From assembly GCA_031769625.1 (NCBI GenBank), contig JAUIMM010000178.1:24981501-25045500 (forward strand): a stretch of 64,000 nucleotides of DNA. Direction: 5' to 3'. Positions 12,148-24,727 of the stretch are shown here, piece by piece. The notes beneath the pieces are model-generated. The model did no database searches. It worked only from the letters and a program-made list of their open reading frames with translations, and was not told the DNA's origin. The DNA is from Taudactylus pleione. Lineage: Eukaryota; Chordata; Amphibia; Anura; Myobatrachidae. How positions within the stretch are numbered: the stretch's first letter is position 1; the number at the start of each line of letters is the position of its first letter. The translations under genes were made by a program, and so were the position numbers.

Positions 12148-13035
12148 ATGGGGAAAACTCATCATGCTGCTGCAGCAGCGAAGCTGGAGCGTTATTCTCG
12201 CTCATCAACGCCGCAGCTTCTGCCCTGCGATGAACGGGATGTCTGTTCTCCTCCTGCATCTCCTCTTGCCGATACTGTACCGGAGGACTCCTCTGTAGCT
12301 ACCTTGCAGAGCGTGCTAGATGCAGTCACGGCCAGTGAGAAAAAGCTCACTGACAAGATTGGCAAAGTGCAGTCTGATCTATCTATAATCCATCATGATC
12401 TGCAACGAGTCCGGGAGAGAGTGGGAGAGGTGGAAACACGTACTTCTACACTTGAGGATACAGTATCCCCGTTAAAAGAGAAAGTGGCTGCTTTGGATTC
12501 TCAGATGGCTACGGTGCATAAGAAGCTGTCGGATATGGAGGGGCGCCTTCGGCGTAACAACGTCAGATTTGTGGGGCTACCGGAAAAAGAGGAGGGCTCG
12601 AATCTGGAGGAATTTCTGGAAAAATGGCTGCTGGAAACATATGGCCAGGAGGCCTTTATTTCACACTTTGCAGTAGAATGGGCTCACCGTGTACCGACCA
12701 GAGCATTGCCTCCTGGAGCCCCTCCGCGTACTTTTATTGCCAGATTCCTTCACTATCAGGATCGTGATGCAGTGATAAGGCTGGCTCGCACTAAAGGTCC
12801 AATGGAACGTAATGGCTCCCGGATTTCGGTGTTCCCTGATTTTTCTGTTGAAGTTCAAAAGGAGAGGGCACAGTTTCTCCCAGTCAAGCGTCGCCTGCGG
12901 GATCTCAACCTTCCATACGCTATGCTGTTCCCATCTAAATTACGTGTGGTAGTGGATGGTGAAATTCTTTTTCACCCCAAGGGAGGCTGCTGTGTGGCTG
13001 GATCGTCGTGCCCCAGCCAGGAGGCCGCTAGTTAA
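12148..13035 (+). pseudogene. LINE ORF1 (coiled-coil RNA-binding protein), frameshifted at the C-terminus
   Basis: Start chosen at MGKTHHAAAAAKLERY, the usual position for this family. A coiled coil (about residues 70-135: heptads such as LQRVRERVGEVETRTSTLED) is followed by RLRRNNVRFVGLPEKEEG, the RRM of L1 ORF1p. Then come FIARFLHYQDRDAVIRLAR and FPDFSVEVQKERAQFLPVK of the C-terminal domain. Near 12,965 an indel in a T-run shifts the frame. The expected ending (FTPREAAVWLDRRAPARR) is in the next frame, so the annotated end at 13,035 is an altered tail. ORF1p normally coats LINE RNA. Confidence 0.87.
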
Positions 13036-13758
13036 TGACTGGTCAAGTTCGGTGATCCTGATTTGCGTAACACGTAACTATGCTAAATATGTGACTGTCA
13101 ACATGGTCAAATGTTCTCCTTTCTTTTTTTTTTTAGGTCTTACGAATATTGATCTAGAAATGTTATTTCAGATGTTTTGTACATTTTGTCAATATATTGC
13201 CATATTTTATTTCTGTGATTAAGTATATGGCCATCTTAGTGGCTGCGGGATGGTGCGGATTGTCATCACAACTATTTTCTTAAATATTTGTACAGTTTTT
13301 TATGCTTCCTAACCTATTAGTATTTTATTTTTGGGTCAGGACAGTAGTTTGTTTTTATTTCTCTATTCCCGGGGTGTGCAACACTGGAGGGTTCCCTGTG
13401 TTTAGAGGTCATTATATATTTTGCCTCACCCTTTGTACGGGATAAATTGTTATATGTTCACCTGGTGAGCTTATTTTTCTGTTGGTTATCTGTGAGGGAG
13501 GGATATGGGAGTAGGTATGGGGTTGGGTATACAGGGATGGGGAAAGGAAGGGGTAAGGGTTGTAGTTTTATTATTTTATTACCTTTTTTTTTCTTTTTTT
13601 TTTAAACTTTGTGTGGTCTCAAATTATTATCTGTTGCAATATTATATATTTAGATTCCAATGTCTATATAGCGCAGGGTGTGCTTATATTGTAGGTTTAT
13701 ACAGTGCTGCCCTTTGGATGTATATTTTGGGAGGAGATGATATCTTGGCTGGAACGTT
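13036..13758 (+). other. LINE inter-ORF spacer
   Basis: AT-rich, T-run-containing sequence between ORF1 and ORF2; no supported gene. Confidence 0.55.
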
Positions 13759-16700
13759 ATGACGCAAGCTAATATTAATGTCCTCACTTGGAACGTACGG
13801 GGTCTTAATGATAAAATAAATAGTTCCCTAGTGTTACGACAGCTTAAACAATATGGAGCAGACATAGTCTGTCTTATGGAGACACACCTGGTAGGCGGGA
13901 AACTGTTGTCCTGTAAAAAACCATGGGTGGGTTGGGCTTATCACGCATCACACACTTCAGCCTCCAGGGGGGTCTCCATTCTTGTCCGCAAATCGGTCCC
14001 TTTTGTATTGGAGATGGTGCAGACTGACCCAGGGGGTCGTTATATCTTTTTGAAATGTAGGATAAATAATCTATTACTTTTATTGTTGGCATTATACATA
14101 CTGCCTCCTTACTCTTCGGCAGTTTTAAAAAAAGTAACTGAGTTTATGGCCTTGTCCCCGGGAACATCTACAATATGTGTTGGGGATTTCAATAATGTTT
14201 TGGACCAGGCTCTGGATAGAAGGGGTACGACTCAGAAAGTGCCTTCACCACAAGGCAACAGGTTTTCGTTATATGTGGCTGGGTTGGGCTTGGTCGATGT
14301 GTGGAGGACGAAATACTCTACTGTAAAACAGTTTTCCTGTTTTTCGCACTCTCATCTCACGTTCTCCCGGATTGACCTGGCACTCCTCACGCGGGACATG
14401 CTGCCTAGAATTAAATCTGTGCGCTATGAGACCAGGGAAATCTCGGACCATTCTCCATTGACACTTAGCCTAGATCTGGGATGTCAAAGGGGCCAATCAT
14501 TTTGGAAACTTAATTCATTTTGGTTGGCCCGTATGGGGGTGGGCTCTGATTTGAAAGAAATGTGGAAGGAATATTTTGAAATTAATTGTGGTACGGCCCC
14601 AGTTCGGGTAGTATGGGATACTTTTAAGACTTTCCTTAGGGGGATTTTGATTAAACGTGTTGCTGATTTAAGGTCTTTTTACAAAAAAAAGGAATTGGAG
14701 TTGGAGGCTTCCTGCCAATCATTGGAGCTCACTTACCTAGCTGATGGATTAGAATCATCCAAGGATGCATGGTTGTTTGCACAGAGGGCATGGAACAATT
14801 GTTTGACAGATGAGGCTCGATATAAATTTTTATTCAACTCACATTCTAGATATACAACAGGTGATAGACCTGGTAGTTATTTGGCCAATTTAGCAAGGTT
14901 AGAACGTCCTTCTATAACTGTAGTAGAGATTGTGGGTCCAGGGGGCATAACTTATGATCAAACACCAGATATTACACAGGAGTTTGTTAGGTACTATCAA
15001 CGGCTATACAGTTCGGGCATGTCATATAGTAATGAGGAAATGCAACATTATTTTACAGATATAGTTTTACCTCAACTGTCCCGAGGCAAAAGTTTTCCTG
15101 GATTCCCCTTTGACTGCGGAGGAAATTGGCATAGCTATAAGATCCTTCCCAAACGGCAAGGCCCCGGGGTTAGACGGGATTCCTTTGGAATTATATAAAA
15201 AACATTGCCAGTTTTATGTGCCTCGCCTACTCGAGCTATGTAATCAATTGTATTAATGTAATTCTCTCCCTCAATCCATTTCAGAAGCCCTTATAATAGT
15301 GTTACCAAAGCCGGGAAAAGACCCTAAACAGACGGAATCATACCGGCCTATTTCTCTCCTCCCTACAGACATTAAAATCCTTGCTAAAGGTCTGGCCATT
15401 AGGTTAAATCAAGTGATTGCCCAGTTGATACATCCAGATCAGACTGGATTTATGCCAGAAAAATCAACTTCGCTTAATCTTCGACGCCTTTTTACCCAAC
15501 TGCAGATTTCACACGAGGATACCTCTTCGAAAATAATTGTGTCATTAGATGCCACTAAGGCGTTTGACTCTGTGGAGTGGCCTTTCTTATGGGAGACAAA
15601 GAGGGGCTTTGGGATAGGCTCTGGCTTCATTAAATTGGTTAAATTGCTATACTCGGCGCCTGTGGCTAGGGTATCGGTCAATGGTTTTGTCTCATCCTCT
15701 TTCCCTCTTTTGAGGGGTACATGGCAGGGCTGCCCCTTGTCACCCATTCTATTTGCCATGGCCATTGAGCCTTTGGCCTGTTTGATTAGGGCTAGTCCTG
15801 CTGTTCAGGGATTTTCCATGGGAAACAGATCAGATAAAATAGCATTATATGCTGACGATATCCTGCTCTTTATCTCAGAATACAACACTTCCATGCCTAA
15901 TGCCCTTGCAATTATTAACTCATTTGGAAAGTATTCGGGTCTGTTGATAAATTGGGACAAATCATGTATACTTCCCATTAGAGGAGCGTGCCCTGTTGTT
16001 CCGCTTATATCCCTCCCATTAAGATGGGTAGACTCGTTCAAATATCTAGGTATATGGATAACTAACGATCCGCATAGTTATATGCCATTAAATATTAAGC
16101 CGCAAATAGAATATTTAAGATCCCGGGTGGCTACATGGGGAAAACTGCCATTAACACTCACTGGCAGAGTAAACCTTGTAAAAATGGCTTTACAACCAAA
16201 ACTCCTTTATGCATTGCAACACTCCCCAATATACCTCCCTCAGAGTGTGTTCAGACAAATAGATGGATTGTTATCCTCTTTGATTTGGGTTAACCGTAGA
16301 GCCCGTATTTAATTGAATACACTTACTAGGTCACGGGATGCTGGGGGACTGGCGTTACCCCATTTTAAGTTTTATTATTATGCAACGCAATTGGTGCAAT
16401 TGTGGATATGGATACAGGGTCTGGAGGCGGATGGATTACCGACTCATCTGGTGGGACAGGAATCCCGGGGACATACTCCACTCCAAATACTACTTAGTGG
16501 CAATCTGAGGGGTGTTAGAGCTCCATTAGTTAGGCAAGCGGTCTTGATTTGGAGGCAGGTCACGCAGATTTTCCAGGGCCAGGGATGGGATCCTGATACT
16601 CCCTTACTCAATACCAAGGGTTTTGAGGAGCTTGCCTCGCTGCAGGTAGACAGGGTCTGGGGGAAATGGCGGGTGAACACACTTGGACAACTATATGCGT

Positions 16701-17572
16701 CTGGGGTGTTTAAGACGTTTGAACAGCTGCAATGTGAGTTTAATGTTCCAAAACAATATTTTTATAGATATCTCCAGCTTCGTCATGCTATAGATGCACA
16801 ATTCGTGGATGCCCCCCCAATGATCCGGGATTCCCCTGTAAAAATGTTATTACTGGGTGCTGGACCAAGGCACTTAGTGTCTGCTATGTATGCAGCTTTA
16901 ATGCGAGAGCATCATGATATGGATTTACCATCCATTAGGCAAAAATGGGAAGCTGACCTTGGACTATTGCCAGACGATGTGTGGAAATCAGCCCTGGGTA
17001 GTCCAAGAGTAGTTACTACAACAGTTCGGTTTCAGCAAATGCAACTGTTCCTGCTACATAGAATATATCTAACGCCAGATTGCTTATTTAAATTCGGTGG
17101 TAGATCTGATTCAAAATGCCCAAAATGTAACTCCATAATGGTAATTTTTGGCATCTAATATGGTCATGCTCTATTATAAGTTCCTTTTGGGAAGAGGTTA
17201 ATTGTATATTGACGTCCACTGGTGTTCCTAGGGATATGCTAACACCTATGGTATGTACACTGGCTGTTATTGACGGGGGATACATTAGATAAACATTTTG
17301 TACAATATGTTGTTCATTTATGTATGCTCGCAAAGGTTTGCATAGCTAGAACATGGTTGGCCCCTGAGGGTCCAACGATAGGACAATGGGTAGCACTGGT
17401 AAATGAGACCTTGGCACACGAGAAATTTGTGTATTTAGCCAGGAAGGCTGAGAATAAATTTTATCTTGTTTGGGGTAGATGGCTGGACTCGTCATATGGG
17501 AAGAGACAGGAAGAGAATAGATTTGATCAGGTGCGGATAACCAATGGGGATAGAGATGTGCACAGTACTTAG
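13759..17572 (+). pseudogene. LINE ORF2: APE endonuclease and reverse transcriptase, several lesions
   Basis: Begins MTQANINVLTWNVRGLND. The AP-endonuclease motifs are in order: WNVRGLN, LMETHL, GDFNNVLD, SRIDLALL and SDHSPL. The RT part has RPISLLPTDIKILAKGL, DQTGFMP, DATKAFDSVEW, GTWQGCPLSPILFA and the catalytic YADD (15848-15859). CPKC followed by HLIWSC near 17,118-17,170 is the C-terminal zinc knuckle of L1-type elements. Lesions: a frameshift near 15,090-15,110, TAA at 15254-15256, TAA at 16310-16312, and two offsetting frameshifts near 17,145 and 17,275. The protein would nick target DNA and copy LINE RNA. This copy is dead but recent enough for all domains to be readable. Confidence 0.93.
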
Positions 17573-17890
17573 TTTCTTTGTAATAATTGTAATGCATCCG
17601 AAGGCATGTATATGTGTATTGTATTACATGTTCGTATGAGGAGGTTGTAGAAATGCTTCAATTTAGGTATGTAATGTATAAACGAGATGTATGCCATAAT
17701 TGTGAATCCGTGGTGTAATATGCCCTATATGCTTTATATTATGTTATTGGATATGATTAATATAAAAGACCACACAGAGATTGTTTAATGTGATGTACTT
17801 TATTATTGTACTTGTTTTGTTTTCTGTTTTCTGTTCTTTTTTTTGTTTTTTCTTGAAAATAACTAAAAACAATTAAATAAAAAAAAAAAA
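17573..17890 (+). other. LINE 3' UTR and poly(A) tail
   Basis: AT-rich 3' end with T-runs, ending in an A-run at 17,879-17,890 directly against the 31-bp minisatellite. A related 3' end occurs on the other strand at 27,303-27,930. Confidence 0.8.
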
Positions 17891-18134
17891 AGAACATACA
17901 GATGAGGGAGTAGCACGACACAGAACATACAGATGAGGGGGTAGCACGACACAGAACATACAGATGAGGGGGTAGCACAACACAGAACATACAGATAAAG
18001 GGGTAGCACAACACAGAACATACAGATAAGGTTGGAATCTTAGTGCAACACATATAGTTATGGGGGGGAGGGGGTAAACAATACAGGACATACAGACCAA
18101 GAGGGGTACAATCAGACATATCACAGGACGGAGG
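17891..18134. repeat. 31-bp minisatellite, right part
   Basis: Four to five clear copies of the unit seen at 3,346-3,598 continue to about 18,030, followed by degenerate copies. It represents the far side of the array split by the LINE. Confidence 0.9.
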
Positions 18135-18141
18135 ACAACAC

Positions 18142-19530
18142 TGTCGAAGCTGAATAATTGGCTGAGACAAGTTCAGTTTAAAATTTAATCGCGGCGACGC
18201 CATCTTGCGAATGGCTGCAAGACTCCATTTTGGAAATGAGATCGCAAGACACCATTTTGTGGCCAGCGTCAATTCAAGTTATAACTCAGGAGCTAAGAAC
18301 AGATGGCAATGATTTTGTTAACCTACCAAGGGCAACTGGAAAAACAAGCTTTCTGAGTAAAAGTAAATAAGAATAGACAATGGGTATTTTTACATACAAA
18401 TTGGGAATCCCTGGATGCAGATAAAGTATAGTTGTGGCAATTGTAATATAATCCAGGCATTGATCTACACAATTGGATTTGTCTGAATCCTAGACAGGAT
18501 GGCCCCAAACTCCACAGCTTGAGGTGGTAATACATTTGCATTTCACACAAGAGTCTGTGAGAACAAAAGAGGTTTTGTTTTCCTTTGAACACACAACAGG
18601 TGGGGGCCTGCTGACAGAGGGCATGTAGAACTACAACCCTCAGCCATCCACACTGCTGGATGTTCACTTCGTGTATGAGAGATTATGCACTTAAATCTCA
18701 CCCATTAATAACTAGCGTCCTTATACCAAACCCCGAATACCCACACACTACATATTCGCCACAAGGTTCCATTAGCATCAAATTGTATGATTCAAGTTGG
18801 TTAAGTTAGTTTAAATGCTAAGAAATAGAAGTTTTTGATAACTAAGGTATTATACATGATAAGCAAGGTGTGTTTGGTTTCGTTCTGATGCGTACGCTTT
18901 TTACAGCATCCCGGTGTTATCGGTGGAGAGATCGCATCATGCAAACTCAAGTTACGGATCGCAGAACTTACAAGCAACAAAATGTTTAGCTGATGGAATG
19001 TTACAGGAGGCGTTACTAGAAAGACCCCTGTTGTCGGAGGCAGGGAAAGTCTATTTGAAACAACCTGTTAAATGTTCCGTAACATATGCTTCTCCTCTGG
19101 GAACCAATGAGATCAGCAGGAAGTTTTCCCTTTATCCTGTTTCAGTCTGGGGGGGAATAAATACATGTGTCCAAATACTGGTTTGGCAGTTCATGCTGAA
19201 TTATTGGTGTACTGAGGATATCTAGTCTGAGGTCTATCTCTGGGTCCAGAGGCGCAGCGTATGTATAACTGTACTTGGGTCTGTATTATTTCCTTTTACG
19301 CCTAACTTGTGTATGTATAGATTGCGTGTAACTGACTGTACTTTTACCTGAATAATACTTGTGCGTTGGAAACACAGATTCCACTCCTGTCTTTATTTGC
19401 GGTTATACTGCGTACGCAATTAGCGTTCTGTTTAGAGGTTATAGGCAGGTTTTTGTCTTAGAGGTTCTAGGCAGGTGAATCTTAGAGGTTTATAGGCAGG
19501 AATATATTAAAGGTTAATACTGACGATTAA
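18142..19530. mobile_element. LTR-like interspersed repeat, copy 1 (about 1.4 kb)
   Basis: Starts TGTCGAAGCTG and is clearly related along its length to 56,109-57,581. A 7-bp sequence ACAACAC lies on both sides (18135-18141 and 19531-19537). If the element ends in CA, the duplication would be the 4 bp ACAC. Near the left end are three closely spaced CGCCATCTTG-like words. Candidate AATAAA at 19,154 and GT-rich stretches lie toward the right. No gag or pol is present, so a solo LTR is the best guess, not proven. Confidence 0.6.
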
Positions 19531-19537
19531 ACAACAC

Positions 19538-20050
19538 AAAGAAAAAAATCTAAGATGGAAAGAATAATCTGAATAAAATGGATATTATGACTGCAATAGT
19601 AATATTAGAACAAAGGCTGTCTATCTGAATATATAAACCTTGAGAAGGTAAATGGGCTTCGTCAGAATAGATAATTGTCAGTTACTTATTATTACTTTAC
19701 CCCATTTACCTTCTCTATGAGAATTTTTAATGTTAATTTATTTAGATAGATAGCATTTACACTGACTAACATTATTACAAGCATAATATATATTTTATTT
19801 ACCTGTGTATTTATATACTGTATTTGTGCCATTTTTTATTTTGTATTTTGTGAAACCCCTTTTAAAACGGGCTACTCCTGTGTCCCAGGCCAGTGATAGA
19901 CAGACAGCAACAGAGAAGCTTCTGTGTAATGCAGCTAGCGGGAGGAGGAGTGAATAACAACGGGCCCACTGAGAGGTAGGACAGTTTTATTTAAGAAATT
20001 TAAATGTTATACACTTCATTTGGTGTTTTTATTTTTATGTCACATTTTGA
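19538..20050. other. AT-rich sequence with a short foldback
   Basis: No gene. It contains gagaaggtaaatggg (about 19,632) and its reverse complement cccatttaccttctc (about 19,700), a 15-bp stem that may mark a small inverted-repeat element. Confidence 0.45.
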
Positions 20051-20054
20051 AAAT

Positions 20055-22750
20055 GGTTTGTGTGTCTGTTAAGTAGTCAGGACATGATGTGAGTGAGGGG
20101 TATTTATGTATCTGTTATGTGGTCAGGGCATGATGTGAGTGAGGGGTATTTATGTATCTGTTATGTGGTCAGGGCATGATGTGAGTGAGGGGTATTTATG
20201 TATCTGTTATATGGTCAGGGCATGATGTGAGTGAGGGGTATTTGTGTGTCTGTTATATGGTCAGGGCATGATGAGAGTGAGGGGTATGTGTGTCTGTTAT
20301 GTGGTCAGGGCATGATGTGAGTGAGGGGTATTTTGTGTCTGTTATATGGTCAGGGCATGATGAGAGTAAGGGGTATGTGTGTCTGTTATGTGGTCAGGGC
20401 ATGATGTGAGTGAGGGGTATTTGTGTGTCTGTTATGTGGTCAGGACATGATGTGAGTGATGGGTATGTGTGTGACTGTTATGTGGTCAGGGAATGATGAG
20501 AGTGAGGGGTATTTGTGTATCTGTTATATGGTCAGGGCATGATGTGAGTGAGGGGTATGTGTGTATTCTGTGGTCATGGCATGATGTGAGTGAGGGGTAT
20601 GTGTGTGTTCTGTGGTCAGGGCATGATGAGAGTGAGGGGTAGGTGTGTCTGTTATGTGGTCAGGGTATCATGAGAGTGAGGGGTATGTGTGTCTGTTATA
20701 TGGTCAGGGCATGATGAGAGTGGGGGTAATTTGTGTATCTTTTATGTGGTCAGGGCATGATGTGAGTGAGGGGTATGTGTGTGTTCTGTGGTCAGGGCAT
20801 GATGTGAGTGAGGGGTATGTGTGTGTTCTGTGGTCATGGCATGATGTGAGTGAGGGGTATGTGTGTCTGTTATGTGGTCAGGGCATGATGTGAGTGAGGG
20901 GTAGGTGTGTGTTATGTGGTCAGGGCATGATGTGAGTGAGGGGTATTTGTGTTTGTTATGTGGTCAGGGCATGATGTGAGTGAGGTGTATTTGTGTGTTA
21001 TGTGGTCAGGGCATGATGTGAGCGAGGGATATGTGTGTATTATGTGGTCAGGGCATGATGTGAGTGAGGCGTATGTGTGTATTATGTGGTCAGGGCATGA
21101 TGTGAGTGAGGGGTATGTGTGTGTCTGTTATTTGGTCAGGGCATGATGAGAGTGAGGGGTATGTGTGTATATTATGTAGTCAGGATATGATGTGAGTGAG
21201 GGGTATTTGTGTATCTGTTATGTGGTCAGGGCATGATGTGAGTGAGGGGTATTTGTGTGTCTGTTATGTGATCAGGGCATGATGAGAGTGAGGGGTATTT
21301 GTGTGTATATTATGTAGTCAGGGCATGATGAGAGTGAGGGGTATGTGTGTATCTGTTATGTGGTCAAGGCATGATGAGAGTGAGGGGTATGTGTGTGTAT
21401 ATTATGTAGTCAGGGCATGATGTGAGTGAGGGGTATGTGTGTGTCTATTATGTGGTCAGGGCATGATGTGAGTGAGGGGTATGTGTGTGTATATCATGTG
21501 GTCAGGATATGATGAGAGTGAGGGTTATTTGTGTATCTGTTATGTGGTCAGGGCATGATGTGAGTGAGGGGTATGTGTGTATCTGTTATGTGGTCAGGGC
21601 ATGATGAGAGTGATGGGTATGTGTGTGTATATTATGTAGTCAGGGCATGATGTGAGTGAGGGGTATGTGTGTGTCTATTATGTGGTCAGGGCATGATGTG
21701 AGTGAGGGGTATGTGTGTCTATTATGTGGTCAGGGCATGATGTGAGTGACGGGTATGTGTGTCTGTTATGTGGTCAGGGCATGATGTGAGTGAGGGGTAT
21801 GTGTGTGTATATTATGTGGTCAGGGTATGATGTGAGTGAGGGGTATTTGTGTGTATATTATGTAGTCAGGACATGATGTGAGTGAGGGGTAGGTGTGTGT
21901 TATGTGGTCAGGGCATGATGTGAGTGAGGGGTATTTGTGTTTGTTATGTGGTCAGGGCATGATGTGAGTGAGGGGTATGTGTGTATTATGTGGTCAGGGC
22001 ATGATGTGAGCGAGGGATATGTGTGTATTATGTGGTCAGGGCATGATGTGAGTGAGGCGTATGTGTGTATTATGTGGTCAGGGCATGATGTGAGTGAGGG
22101 GTATGTGTGTGTCTGTTATTTGGTCAGGGCATGATGAGAGTGAGGCGTATGTGTGTATTATGTGGTCAGGGCATGATGTGAGTGAGGGGTATGTGTGTAT
22201 ATTATGTAGTCAGGATATGATGTGAGTGAGGGGTATTTGTGTATCTGTTATGTGTTCAGGGCATGATGTGAGTGATGGGTATGTGTGTGTCTATTATGTG
22301 GTCAGGGCATGATGTGAGTGAGGGGTATGTGTGTGTCTATTATGTGGTCAGGGCATGATGTGAGTGAGGGGTATGTGTGTGTCTATTATGTGGTCAGGGC
22401 ATGATGTGAGTGAGGGGTATGTGTGTCTATTATGTGGTCAGGGCATGATGTGAGTGACGGGTATGTGTGTCTGTTATGTGGTCAGGGCATGATGTGAGTG
22501 ACGGGTATGTGTTTCTGTTATGTGGTTTGGGCATGATGTGAGTGAGGGGTATGTGTGTGTATATTATGTGGTCAGGGTATGATGTGAGTGAGGGGTATTT
22601 GTGTGTCTGTTATGTGATCAGGGCATGATGAGAGTGAGGGGTATGTGTTTCTGTTATGTGGTCAGGGCATGATGTGAGTGAGGGGTATGTGTGTGTATAT
22701 TATGTGGTCAGGGTATGATGTGAGTGAGGGGTATTTGTGTGTCTGTTATG
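20055..22750. repeat. About 44-bp minisatellite, 2.7 kb
   Basis: About sixty tandem copies of a unit of 38-46 bp centred on gtggtcagggcatgatgtga followed by gtgaggggta and a variable (TG)n linker. Length variation is mostly in the TG linker. A block of about 0.2-0.25 kb near 20,895-21,146 recurs almost unchanged near 21,883-22,134. Confidence 0.96.
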
Positions 22751-22877
22751 TGGTGGTGGTGGTGGGGAGGGGCAGTCCAACATTTCACGCACAGGGTGCT
22801 ATTAGACCTGGAGCCAGCCCTGCTGGTAGCCCCCTCCCAGAGGGGGCTTCAGAAATGTAGGTAAGTATGGCCTAAAC

Positions 22878-23036
22878 CAGGCCTTGCCAAACTTTTGGCT
22901 CTCAAGCTGTTATGAAACTACAATTCCCAGCATGCCCTGCAACAGTTTTAGCATTCCCTAAAATCCAAACTGTAGCAGGGTATGCTGAGACTTGCATTAT
23001 CACAACTGCTGGAGAGCCACAGGTTTGCCAGGCTTG
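22878..23036. mobile_element. Small hAT-type element (MITE)
   Basis: 159 bp with imperfect terminal inverted repeats (CAGGCCTTGCCAAAC... and the reverse complement of ...TTTGCCAGGCTTG). The internal phrase ctacaattcccagcatgc is common in vertebrate hAT MITEs. Imperfect 8-bp flanks gcctaaac and acttaaac fit a decayed target duplication. Confidence 0.75.
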
Positions 23037-24038
23037 ACTTAAACCATCAAATTTATATACACAATTCAAGAGTTAAGAAACCAACTGGTACAAACCTTTA
23101 GCCAGATGCCAGATAATGAATAAAACATAGGTGAGGATTTCTGACACAAAGCACAAAAGCTGTACAGTACAGGAAAAAATGCAGCCTAACACTAACCGAC
23201 CCACAACCCAACACTAACCCTCCTCCCCCTCAGCCAACCCTCCCCCTAGTGCCTAAACCTAAACCAACTAACCCTCCCCTCAACCCTAATACTTCCAGTT
23301 GGGATGCCGATGGCTGGAATTCTGGGGCATGGATTCTGACTGCTGTCGGGATTCTGGTATCTGTATTATGAGTACGGCCTCCCGACTGCTGTAATGTCAA
23401 TTACATCCTGTGTAATATATGTATTCATGTACAGGGGCTGATTCAGAATTGGGAACAAAGCCAAAAAAAAAAAGGCAGTAACTTTGCACCTTGGTAAAAC
23501 CATGGTGCATACTGGGGGACCGAGAGGGGGTAAGCAGGTACTAATTACACGGGCTCTGCTATGCTGCAGTGGGAGCCCAGGAAGACTACTGCCGCTGAGC
23601 AGCAGCTGCAGTCTCCTCTCCTCTGATTGTGGGGGAGAGCGATCACACTGATCACGCCCTTCCCTGGATTTGCGTCGGGCAAAGGGTCTCACAGCACCCC
23701 TCTCCCCAGTGCCAGGGGTGTGGCCACTCCTCTTACGATTAGGCCACGCACCCTAGTAATTGTGCTCTGACTGGCTCTCTACAGCCCTGGGTGCAGTGCA
23801 GGTGGGGCATACTTAAAATTTGCAGAGATTTAGATTTGAGAGGGACAAGTACTCAAAATTTAAATTGCAGTGTAAGAATAGAACTGTCCAGGATTTGTGG
23901 GCTACATGCAAGAGTAGCCAATATTTACCCTTCATGTAAAAAAATAAATAATGTATTTGCACCCCTTGCATTGCCTCATCGTTTGTCCAAGTTCAAAGTT
24001 ACTCCTTTTTTTTCTTTCTTTGCTCCCAGTGTGTAATA
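23037..24038. other. Intergenic sequence with CCTAAC-rich and Harbinger-like pieces
   Basis: No gene. 23,195-23,300 is rich in aaccctccccctaaccc-like words, as at 48,960-49,170. A ggggctgattcagaattggg end at about 23,436 resembles small Harbinger ends. 23,510-23,760 resembles a G/C-rich repeat also seen near 59,300-59,600. Confidence 0.45.
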
Positions 24039-24440
24039 CAGGTTGAGTCTCCCATATCCAAAATGCTTGGGACCAGGGGTATTTTGGAATATTTGCATAC
24101 TATAATGAAATATCTTGGGAATGGGACCCCAATATACACACAGACTGCATTTATGTATTATATACACCTTATACATACAGCCTGCAGGTCATTTTATACA
24201 ATATTTTCAATAATTTTGTGGCTCAAGCAAAGTTTGTGTTCTGAAATGAAATTAATTTATGTTTCATATACACCTTATACACACAACCTGAAGGTCATTT
24301 TACACAATATTTTTAATAATTTGTGCTTTAGACAAAGTTTGTGTACATTGAACCATCAAAAATCAAAGGTTTCATTATCTCAGTCATGCCAAAGTTATTT
24401 TCCGTATTTCGGAATATTTGGATTTGGGAGACTCAACCTG
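24039..24440. mobile_element. pogo/Tigger-like small inverted-repeat element
   Basis: 402 bp with terminal inverted repeats CAGGTTGAGTCTCCCATATC and the reverse complement of ...GATTTGGGAGACTCAACCTG, flanked by TA on each side. The interior phrase atgcttgggaccaggggtat and the cggaatatttggat termini resemble Tigger/pogo MITEs. Confidence 0.75.
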
Positions 24441-24633
24441 TATATGTATTCACAACATGTATATATACACATTTGCCTTGTACAACTGCATGTTAGCTGT
24501 TTGTGACATAAATGTCAGTTAGTAATAACTAAAAAAGCCATCACAAAGTTTTAATGTACCAAAATAAAAATGTTACATTCATAAACATGCCAAATTGGTC
24601 TTACAATACAGTAGTGAATATAATTGTTTCTCA

Positions 24634-24661
24634 TACATACACACACACACACACACACACG
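24634..24661. repeat. (CA)n microsatellite
   Basis: About thirteen uninterrupted CA dinucleotides. Confidence 0.97.
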
Positions 24662-24727
24662 TGTATTTACAATGACTGCATGATGTGCAGTGCACATGAG
24701 CTCCTTGCACCGCACAGCACCCAGAGT

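Larger units (their letters stand above)
3599..17890 (+). mobile_element. Full-length L1-type (Tx1-like) LINE, interrupted by a Harbinger element
   Basis: Retrotransposon of about 6.3 kb once the Harbinger insertion is removed. It consists of a GC-rich 5' UTR (3599-3696 continuing at 11,712), ORF1, ORF2 (endonuclease plus reverse transcriptase), a 3' UTR and a poly(A) tail at 17,879-17,890. The 18-bp sequence agaacatacagatgaggg lies on both sides (3581-3598 and 17891-17908). It fits a target-site duplication, although the array repeats that sequence anyway. Both ORFs carry disabling changes, so this copy cannot move by itself. Confidence 0.9.

Noticed and set aside
18142..19530. Complete endogenous retrovirus
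   Set aside because: No gag, pol or env reading frames and no second LTR adjacent; only solo LTR-like repeats are supported.
20645..22134. Short open frames with MWSGHDVSEGYVC repeats
   Set aside because: Products of the 44-bp minisatellite.
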